Assembly (NCBI GenBank): GCA_033239125.1
Contig: BSWB01000008.1
Span: 16,770,001-16,834,000, forward strand
Direction: 5' to 3'
DNA: 64,000 nucleotides
DNA from: Fagopyrum homotropicum
Taxonomy: Eukaryota > Streptophyta > Magnoliopsida > Caryophyllales > Polygonaceae
In this document: positions 55,882 to 64,000 of the stretch, piece by piece
How the letters are laid out: every line of letters begins with the position of its first letter
Position numbering within the stretch: position 1 is the first letter of the stretch
The notes under the pieces: model-generated
Seen by the model: only the letters and a program-made list of their open reading frames with translations
Database searches by the model: none
What the model was told of the DNA's origin: nothing
Translations under genes and position numbers: made by a program

Positions 55882-58800
55882 GTAGACATGGGTCCGGTTT
55901 GGCCTAAACCGCTGAACCGGTGGTTCCCAAACCGCAGTTTAGATCAAACCGGCGGTTTAGGTTTGTCGGTTTGAACGAACTAGCGGTCACCGGTTTAGGT
56001 TTAGGTTTGGCCGAATGCCAAACCTATACCGGCGGTTTAACCGCCGATTTAGACCCTTTTTTGTTTTTTTTTTAACCGTTGGGCCTAGTCAACGGCTCTT
56101 TGGAAACAACGGCTATATGCCAGTGGGGCCCACACTCCCAACGGCTCTTTGAGCAGTTGGAGTGTTTTTTTATTGTAAAATTAATTAATATTATTTATCT
56201 TATTTTTTAAAAAAAATTCCTACCCTCAATTCCTATAAATACCCTACGATTCTTCCATTTATCTCACACAAACATTCTCATCTCTCTCTACTACTACTAC
56301 TCTCAATCTCGATCTCGTATTCTCAATTTCTCAATCAATTCAAATGGAAAACCCGAGCGACTACACTCCCGCTTTCTTTCCTAGCACCCAAGAAAGCGAG
56401 ACTCAAATGCCCAATACGGAAATGCCACAAGGTCAAGGTGAAGGGGCTTTCCGACAAGTCCCTCAACCGAAAATGCTTAAACCCGACATCTTCACAAAGC
56501 ATTACAAGAAGGGTGAGGCGGTGAACGATTACTGTCAAGTCTCGTGCAACTATTATCCGAAGGTGTACAAGTGGAGGGCGAAGGGTGGATACGGGACTTT
56601 GCAAACTCACATGCAAAAGATTTATCCCGAGAAGCTCGGAATATCACGGGGACAATCTCAATTGTCCCACGGGTTTGCATCCTCTTCCTCTCAAACTTCT
56701 TTATTTATGTATAACAATAGTGATGAAAGTTTAGGATTAGCCAACCTAATTGCTTCTCAAGCTTTTCCATTTTCTTATACGGAATATGAAAATGTACGAG
56801 AATTTAACACTAATTATCTTCAACCTTCTTTTAAACCAACTTCTCGTAAAACAAGTTCCAAATTAATTTCTAAATCTTATGAACAAAATAAACAAAAAAA
56901 TTTTTACGATTTTACAATCATTTTCACATCAAGTTTCAATTTGTAGTGGTATTTGGAGTACATTATCACAAAGACATTTTTACATGGGCATTACTTTACA
57001 TTTTATTAATAATGATATGTTTTTTCATAAATTTGTTATTCCATTTTGCCATTTTAACGAAAGACATAATGCCACCAACATTGCAATTTAATAAAAACAG
57101 TTTTACAAGAATTTAATTTACAAAATCGAGTTTTTTCATACTCATTTGATAGTGAATCCGATAACACCGCCGCCGTAAACGAGTTGGTGGGGGATGCGGG
57201 ACAATTTATAAAAACTCCTTTTACTCACCAAAGATGTGCATGTCATATTTTAAATTTATGTGTTCAAGATGGACTAAAAATTTTTATGTGTTATGTTAAC
57301 GCCTATCACCAATGTAATTGAACATATTTGGCATTCATCCGATTTAAGAAAAAAATGGAGATCAACGTGTTTAGAAAATAATGTTTGCTTTTTCAAAAGA
57401 TATTGAAACTCGTTGGAACTCAACCTACAAACTACTTGGTCAAGCTCTACGTTACAAAGATATTTTACAATCATTTTCCGCACAATACATTTCTTGGTCT
57501 ATGTTATATGATGAAACTATTTGGCAAACTTGTTATGATATTTGTAATATTTTAAAAGTTTTTAATGATTCAACTAATATGATGAGTTAACTTCTTGTAG
57601 TTTTTTAGAATAGCCGTAAATGTTGTCGAGGCTTTACAAACCGGTTTTACTTATCCATCAATTGTAAATGCTATAACCGATATGAAATTAAAATGGCTTA
57701 AATATTATAAAGATATTCTCGTAGTTTATCTTATTTCTGCCGGTTTTGATCCTAGACTTAAAATTGATGGTGTTACCAAATTGTTAAATGTCTATTATGA
57801 ATGTTTAGTTTTATCTTCTTCTATGAACGTGAATGCCATTATTCTTGATATTAGTCTTTAAATTGGTAAATTGTTTGCTTTATTTGAAACAAATGCTAGT
57901 GCTTCCGCCGAATCGACTCCTCCATCGTCTTCTTCTTCATCTTCTATTCTTTTAAAAACTAAACAATTTTAGCTAAAATAACAAAACACCAAGGCATTTA
58001 TCAGCAAATGCGGAATTTCTAGATTATCTTACAATTTGTTTTAGTTTTGATAGTGAAACTTTTGAAGTTTTGGATTGGTGGAAGAAGTTAGCCTCGATCC
58101 AACATTGACCAAGATTGTGAAACAAATCATGGTCGTGCCCGCATCAACGGTGGTTGTGGAACAAGCTTTTAGTCAAGGAGAAAACATGCTAAGTTACAAG
58201 AGAAGTCAATTGAATCCCGAGAAATTGGAGGCACAAGTATTCGTTCAAGATTGAATAAGGGCGGAGAAGCGGAAACAACGGAATGCCCCCGTTTATGACT
58301 CAAGATCGGATTCCAACTCTGATGATCCGGGCACCACTTCCGAGTCCGAGGTGGAAAGGTAAGGGGGTAACGAAAACAACTCGGAAGTCCGAAAAAATGT
58401 AAGAGAACTACATAGGCTTTGATTCCCCTTAAACCACAAGAGTATACGTAGGCAGCCGGAAAATCAATTCAAGCCCTTTCCTTTTTTTTAATTCCATTAG
58501 TAATTTGATTTAAAAAAAAACGAGAGCAAACTTGGTTTTTTTAAATAAATAAAATTACTAACTAAAAAAAATGAGTTTGCTCTCGTTTTTTTTAGTTAGT
58601 AATTTATTTATATAAAAAAAACGAGTTTGCCCTCGATTTTATTTAATTAAATTACTAATGTAAACAAAATATTACTGATGGAAACTCGGTTTTATTTTAA
58701 TTAAATTACTAATGCAAACTCGATGCAAACTCAATAAAAATTTTCTTAAAAAAACAAGTTATATACACCTTTTTTTAAAAAAAAAACATGTCCTATACCG

Positions 58801-58925
58801 GTCCAAACCGCCGGTTTGGGCTATAGCCGGTTTATGTTTAGGTTTGGCCAAACCGTCAGAGGTCAAACCTTAGCTGTCGGTTCCGAAACCTAAACCAGCG
58901 GTTTAGGTTTCGGACCCATGTCTAC
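55882..58925 (+). mobile_element. H1: hAT DNA transposon (about 3.04 kb), inactive
   Basis: Terminal inverted repeats GTAGACATGGGTCCG (55882-55896) and its exact reverse complement (58911-58925). Subterminal DNA at both ends is packed with AAACCGGCGGTTTAGG-like motifs in both orientations, the kind of repeated site that hAT transposases bind. It encloses a hAT transposase pseudogene. The flanks (CGGGTATG left, CGGGACGT right) share only four bases, so a clean 8-bp target duplication is not seen. At 58513-58532 and 58574-58593 there is a 20-bp perfect inverted repeat. Confidence 0.82.
56344..58362 (+). pseudogene. H1 hAT transposase pseudogene
   Basis: A TATA-like TATAAAT at 56234-56240 precedes ATG 56344 (MENPSDYTPAFFPSTQESET). 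The first frame runs to 56946 and contains a BED-type zinc finger (DIFTKHYKKGEAVNDYCQVS, RAKGGYGTLQTHMQKIYPEK). Its second histidine appears changed to Tyr and the Cys spacing is unusual. After 56946 frameshifts and stops are frequent. A central fragment is readable at 57381-57590 (KDIETRWNSTYKLLGQALRY). The C-terminal hAT dimerisation domain is readable at about 58095-58253 (VVPASTVVVEQAFSQGENML, YKRSQLNPEKLEAQVFVQD), followed by TGA in place of Trp. The frame then ends at 58362. It would have cut and pasted H1; it cannot now. Confidence 0.82.
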
Positions 58926-58939
58926 GGGACGTCGGGACT

Positions 58940-60766
58940 TAGGGGTGTAAATGGGGGGATTCCCCGAAATTCGCGGGTATTACCCGTCATGGGGACGGGG
59001 ATGGGGATTTTAAACGGGGATGGGGAAAATTTTGATTACTCGCTTGGGGAAGAGGACGGGGATGAAGATAGGGGTATCCGCCCCGCCCCCCGATTCAAAC
59101 CTGAACCCGTTGGGGAACCCCGACGGATAACCCGATGGGAATCCTCGACGTCGACAGGTAACTCCATGGGAATCCCCGATAGGTAACCCGATAAGGATCC
59201 CCGACGGATAACCCGATGGGATCTCCGACGAGGAATCTATCGGGATACATAAATAAACAAATTGTATATATCAGACTTTCATTGTGTTTTAATGTTGAAT
59301 TTAAAAATTACCGATGATTTCTAAAAATTAAAATTATATAAACTTTTGTACTTTAAGACTACTCGTTCTTACTTACACAAAATGTATTTTAACCTTTAAA
59401 TATTAAATTGATAATAATATGAGTTATGCTAATACTAACCTATATTAATTTGGTTTTCGATCATATGAGGATAACACCTCATGAAATTTTTTAATACGTC
59501 GGGAACGTCAATCACGATGATCAAATGCAAATCGCACTACATGTAGTGTTTTTTAATGTGTCTTACTCTTTCACATACATGATTTGATGTGCAACCTAAA
59601 TTCTAAACCGTACAATTAAAATGATAAATAATATAACACTTTATATTGAGATCATAATCTAAATGTTAGAAAGATATAATTATTATAATTTACACTAGTT
59701 TGTACTACGAGTCTCGATCGTACTTGAACAAATGAAACTTAATATATATACACAGTATACCTATACTTTGACAAATTGAATAAGGTGATACGTTAAACGA
59801 CAAACTAAGTCACATCAACATTTCAATTAACAATGTATATTAATATAATATAAATTGACATTTAGCTTGTAATCACGAACTAAGGGTTAGTAAACTATAT
59901 ACACTTTTGTACTTAAGACTTAATAGTATCATACTCGTTCCTACTTACACAAAATATATTTTAAAAAAAATACAAGGATAACTTTTTAATTAAAATGTAT
60001 ATTATATGCGTAAATTATATACACACTAAAGGTAACCAATATTAATATTGTTTTGGATCATATAAGGATAACATAAAATTTTGAATATGCCATAAATGTC
60101 AAATCACGATGATCAAATGTATGACAAACTACATGTTGTGTTTTTTACGTGTGTATTAGTCTCTCACATACGTGTTTTGGTGGTGCAACCTAAATCATAA
60201 ACCGTAAATTAAATTGATAAAGTAATATAACGCTTTATCTTGATATCGTATTCTATATGTTAGTAAGATATAATTATTTTGGTTTACACAAATTTGTACG
60301 AGTCTCGATCCTAATTGAATGAGCGAAACCTAATATATATGCGGTATAACTTTACTTTGGCAAGTTTTTATTTTTATTTTAAAAAAAATGAAGTTTTATT
60401 CTTTCTTTTTTCTTGTGTTTTTTTATTTATATAGTAAAACAAAGTAACAATTTTCTATTTTGGCAAGTTTTTATTTTTTATTTTAAAAAAAATGAAGTTT
60501 TATTCTTTCTTTTTTCTCGTGTTTTTTTATTTATATAATAAAACAAAGTAACAATTTTCTATTTTATGGTCTAATTTCACATTTACTACCCGAGTTAATG
60601 TATTTTTCAAAATCATAAAAGTTAAACGGATGAGGATAGAGATTTTTAAACGGGGATGAGAATCCCCTATGGGGACGAATATCTGACAGGGACGGACACA
60701 ATTTCAATACCCGAACGGGTATGGGGATGGGAACGGGGCGGGTGCGCCCCAAACCCGACATCCCTA
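58940..60766. mobile_element. H2: non-autonomous hAT-like element (1.83 kb)
   Basis: Terminal TAGGGGTGT (58940-58948) and ACATCCCTA (60758-60766), 8 of 9 complementary. Both ends have subterminal CGGGGATGGGGA-type repeats (58990-59110; 60650-60745). The AT-rich interior has no coding potential. It contains a diverged direct duplication of about 450 bp (about 59335-59780 and 59890-60360). It also has a tight tandem pair of about 103 bp (60359-60461 and 60462-60566). No target duplication is recognisable. Confidence 0.6.
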
Positions 60767-61056
60767 ATGAACGGTGTGAGGTTTACAATGGTATCAACCA
60801 GCTCATTGATCGTTTTTCATCCTCTTGTTTGATCATCAAGGCTCAAACTCATGGTAAAATTAATGAGTATAAAAATACAGTAATTCAGTTCAGCAAAACT
60901 TGGGTTGATTAAGATTCATCTTGCAAACTTGAGAAGTCTTTTGAACTACAAAGTTTGACCAAAACAAAAAAGCAGATCCAAGATCCATGGCTAAAGAAGA
61001 CAACAAGCTCAAAAGAAAGTTAAAACTAAAAATGTTTGATTCTTGACTAAATAAGG
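60767..61056 (-). other. 3' flank and 3' UTR of the eS8 gene
   Basis: Unique DNA between H2 and the eS8 stop codon. The 3' UTR should lie within roughly the first 150-250 bases below 61057. I cannot place the poly(A) site with certainty. Confidence 0.5.
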
Positions 61057-62729
61057 CTAAGCAGCACCAGCAGACTTGCCCTTCTTCTTCTGTAACTTCT
61101 TCATGTAGAATTCCAGCTCTTTGCCCTCCAAGATGTATCTGCAATGTGCACAGTTGTTTTATTAGCCTAAATATCAAGGATTTGTTTGGTTTGAATCAAA
61201 CTCATGATAAAAGTGTTATTTGGATGCACAATCATATTGAATAGAACAGAACACAATTTGCAGCAAAAATTGAATTCGAAATAGTTTACTCACCCATCAG
61301 CACGACCGCATTGGCCGGGACGTGATGAAATAGCAGCCAACAAACGTCCACTGCTAAATTGCTCTTCAATGTGGGCATCTAGGGTACGGCCTTCTTGGCG
61401 CTTCTCCAACTTCCTCTGGACATGGTTGCTCTTCTTTCCTTCTTCAGTGGCTTCACCTTCCTGTTATTCGTGTCAAATACATATTAGGTCATCAATGACA
61501 AATCATAAACTGCTTCTATAACAACAAAGAATTTATAAGTCAAGTTCTTAAACACTCATAGCCATGAAGACATCAATCAAACAAACAAACACTTCAGTAG
61601 TCAGCAGCCAATAACTAGAGATAAGGGAACCAACTGAAGAAGCAGTCTTCTAGTTTCATGCAGGATAGCGAAAAATAATCTCAGGTTTCATGCAGGATAG
61701 CGAAAAATAATCTCTACTTTAGCAGCTATGTAAGTTATGAATCTAATACACCAAAAAAAATACCTCTCCTTCCTTCTTAGCAGAAGAAGCAGTCTTCTTC
61801 TTGCGCCCAATGTCAACTCCATAATGTTGGAGATACCATTGCTTGAATGGTGCAGCATCAACTTGAACAATGGCACTCTTCACCAAAGTCTGTGTCCTAA
61901 CCAACTCATTGTTGGATGCATTGTACACCACATCCAAGACACGAGTTTTCCTGGTCACAGCCTCACTACCCCATGAGTAGTTTCCAGTATCCAATCTCAA
62001 AGCACGCCACTTCACATTGCCACCTCTGACCCTAACCCTTCTAACCGTCTTGTTGCTTGACAGCTTGGTGTTAGCTGGCTGTCTTCCGAGCTCATACCTT
62101 CATATTTCAACAGTACAAATTATTCATTAAAACTCGGAAAACAGGATTCCAGTCAAGTCAATCATTTTAACAGTACATTATCAAAGTAGACAATAAAACT
62201 AACAAATTACCACTACACATAAATACATGGATCTTAGGTAATACAATTTGAACATCATTAACACCGATGTGATCGAATTACAATGTCAAAGCCAGGGCCG
62301 AACAAAAACAAGTGAAACTTTAACGAGTTCAATCAGACAAACAGAATGGTTCAAAACATGGCGAACAGATCTATATGTATTGCTTTAAATCACAACGATA
62401 AACAGTTATCCTCGCAACAAATTTTGAAAAGTTCGAAACTTATGTCGCGCAAGCTATACAAAATCCAACTAAAAATCCAGATACATCGCATCAATAAAAA
62501 CAAAAGTAACTCTAGTAAATCGAATAAGAAGCTGAAACAGAGGTTTCTACTTACTTTCGCTTCTTCCTCCATGACTTCTTCTTGCCTCCAGTCGCACGCC
62601 TCTTGTGCATAGAATCACGAGAAATTCCTACAAATCCAAAACCATAACAAACAGTTAGCAGAAAAAATAGAGGAATTTGAGATCGATAACGAGATAAGAT
62701 TCAGCGTGAGAGATGATGGCAGTACCCAT
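61057..62729 (-). CDS. RPS8: 40S ribosomal protein eS8, five exons, 219 aa
   Basis: A structural protein of the small cytosolic ribosomal subunit that binds 18S rRNA. Coding exons (minus): 62729-62726, 62627-62555, 62097-61764, 61460-61294 and 61138-61057. They sum to 660 nt, 219 aa plus TAG. All four introns are GT-AG (GTACTG, GTAAGT, GTATTT, GTGAGT donors). The protein starts MGISRDSMHKRRATGGKKKS, with a basic, Arg/Lys-rich N-terminus. The core is VRGGNVKWRALRLDTGNYSW, TRKTRVLDVVYNASNNELVR and AAPFKQWYLQHYGVDIGRKK. The plant-type acidic insert follows (KKEGEEGEATEEGKKSNHVQ), then EKRQEGRTLDAHIEEQFSSG, AISSRPGQCGRADGYILEGK and a Lys-rich tail ending GKSAGAA. Length and exon pattern fit plant eS8. 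No damage is seen. The first exon has only ATGG, so a gene finder may miss it. Confidence 0.95.
61653..61714. repeat. 32-bp tandem duplication in eS8 intron 3
   Basis: GTTTCATGCAGGATAGCG and the following AAAAATAATCTC occur at 61653 and again at 61685, nearly identical. It lies in an intron and does not touch splice sites. Confidence 0.85.
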
Positions 62730-62880
62730 GGTTGCTGTTGCGGTTGTGTTCAGCAGAAGAGGGAAAGAGAATAAGATGTAGAGCTAGGGTTTTGATCTTA
62801 TAATTTCGCTATAAACGGGCTTGAAGAGGCCCAAATAAGCTCTTGGACTTTCGGCCCAATTTATTCAAAATATACAAAAC
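62730..62880 (-). promoter_or_regulatory. eS8 5' UTR and promoter: telo-box and two site II motifs
   Basis: On the minus strand, AAAACCCTA (62793-62785) is a telo-box. TGGGCC occurs twice upstream (62858-62853 and 62833-62828), the site II element. This pair drives plant ribosomal-protein genes in dividing cells. A pyrimidine-rich stretch (62777-62757) resembles a 5' TOP-like leader. The transcription start is not determinable by eye. Confidence 0.75.
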
Positions 62881-64000
62881 AAATATTCCTCTATTCTTAT
62901 TCTCGGTTCAAAACCCTTTTATTGAAGAGAAATCAGATATTGTTTGTTAAAGATATCTTGCAAATATTGATATTTTAGTATATTTTATAAATATTCTAAA
63001 TATAAAAGGAATAAATATTAATACCTTTAATCTTGTAAGCGTAAAAATAATATCTTAGATTTAGATAGATATTATATCTATTTTTAGTGATTTACTTTCC
63101 TTGGCGTAAAGCTCTCGGAACGTCCTAGTAAAAATAATATAATATATATAATAAATCTGTAATCCATGTCACTTTATTTTAATTTTGAATAATTATTTTT
63201 ATTAAAATTGAAAAAACAACCCAAAATAATATCAACTATCAACATTCAACCCAAAATAATTTCAACTTTGAAAATTATTACAAACAATACAAACTATCAA
63301 CGTATTTACCAAAAAATAATGTTTTACTTTTCCGGATAAAATACTAACTCCACCGATGACGTGGCAACCGGAATTTGACATGTCATCGAGATATAATTAT
63401 GTGACGTGGATTTTATTTTTTTAAATCAAGTTAATAACATGTAAATGTTAAAAATATTTAAATAATAAATTTGTAACTATTTTTTTATTAAAAAAATTAT
63501 ATAATTTTTTATTTAAAATAAAAAAATTGTAAAAAAAAATTTTAATAAATTTTGTGCTTTTAAAAAAAGTTCTTGTTCATATATTATCATTGCTTATGTA
63601 TCGCTTAGTCTACGTGGAAGACTAACCCCACCACGGTTGGGTTGATTATGTTTTGGCGTAATTAGGTACAAGAACAATTCACGAGCGTGGAGGTAAGAGA
63701 TTAATGGGAGTCTTTGTGTTCTGGTTGACCTTGGGTGACCTTGTTTCTCTAAGACTTATTCCTATATTTGGTTTTGTATTTTTTGGGTTGGTGGGTTGCG
63801 TTTATAGCTCTGATGTTGTTGGCCTTGAGTTTGACCCGATTGTGATTGTACGTTGTTGTTTGGACCCTTTTTGGTTGATGTCATGGTTTACGATTGGTTT
63901 TTCTATCTTTTATGTTGGCAAGGCTTATGCCCTTGTATTATCTCTCTTCTCTATGTAAACATTAAGGAGTCCTTGTCCAAGATCTTGACGATGTAGCGCT
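62881..64000. other. AT-rich intergenic DNA
   Basis: No gene recognised. AACCCAAAATAAT(A/T)TCAACT is duplicated near 63219 and 63249. An 84-codon hydrophobic ORF at 63704-63958 has no family resemblance I can name and I leave it uncalled. Confidence 0.55.

Noticed and set aside
61743..62015. Single-exon reading of eS8 (90 aa) ending in intron 3
   Set aside because: It is part of exon 3 read through a GT donor; the spliced model explains the whole protein.
63704..63958. 84-codon hydrophobic ORF near the right edge
   Set aside because: Composition-driven string of Phe, Val and Leu, with no family features and no promoter or partner exon that I can see.
1..64000. tRNA, rRNA or other structural RNA genes
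   Set aside because: Only the primer-binding sites resemble tRNA ends; I found no full cloverleaf or rRNA segment by eye on either strand.

Overview
This is nuclear DNA of a flowering plant, probably a eudicot with a large, repeat-rich genome. The evidence is the Athila-type and Tekay-type Ty3/gypsy LTR retrotransposons with plant tRNA primer sites, plant hAT DNA transposons, and one intron-containing nuclear gene for ribosomal protein eS8 with a telo-box/site II promoter. I cannot name the species. Element names (Z, T1, T2, S, A1, A2, A3, B, H1, H2) are mine.

Layout. About 54.6 kb is a nest of LTR retrotransposons. Positions 1-4111 are the 5' part of a minus-strand Athila-like element Z (LTR 2320-4111, PBS, open gag), sitting in the 3' LTR of a minus-strand Tekay-like chromovirus T1. 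T1 runs from 4112 to a complete 5' LTR at 27117-29997. T1's decayed pol is split by a solo LTR, S (5750-7612, 5-bp duplication CGGAC). T1 also carries an Athila element A1 (8466-26667), whose gag is split by a short, young, non-autonomous relative A2 (17385-23831, duplication CTTCT). T1 itself sits in an older related LTR, T2 (29998-32100). A 45-bp tandem repeat follows (32105-32370). Next is B (32457-54626, plus strand, duplication TGCTC), with near-identical 3.08-kb LTRs and a decayed chromovirus interior. B is split by A3 (35783-47602, minus, duplication TGTAG).

The Athila-like family (A1, A2, A3) shares its LTRs, an Asp-type primer site, a hairpin after pol, and a third ORF of the ATHILA ORF-1 type in A1 and A3. 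Its members lack different parts: A1 keeps integrase but lacks RT/RNase H, A3 keeps RT/RNase H but lacks integrase, and A2 keeps only an unfamiliar 358-aa ORF. None looks autonomous alone. A short palindromic motif, CACCTCGGTCGAGGTG and variants, is scattered through their LTRs, UTRs and even reading frames.

The right end is gene-like. 54632-55881 is plain intergenic DNA with a G-run. H1 (55882-58925) is a hAT transposon with a broken transposase. H2 (58940-60766) is a non-autonomous hAT-like element. 61057-62729 (minus) is an apparently functional five-exon eS8 gene. The remainder to 64000 is AT-rich promoter and intergenic DNA.
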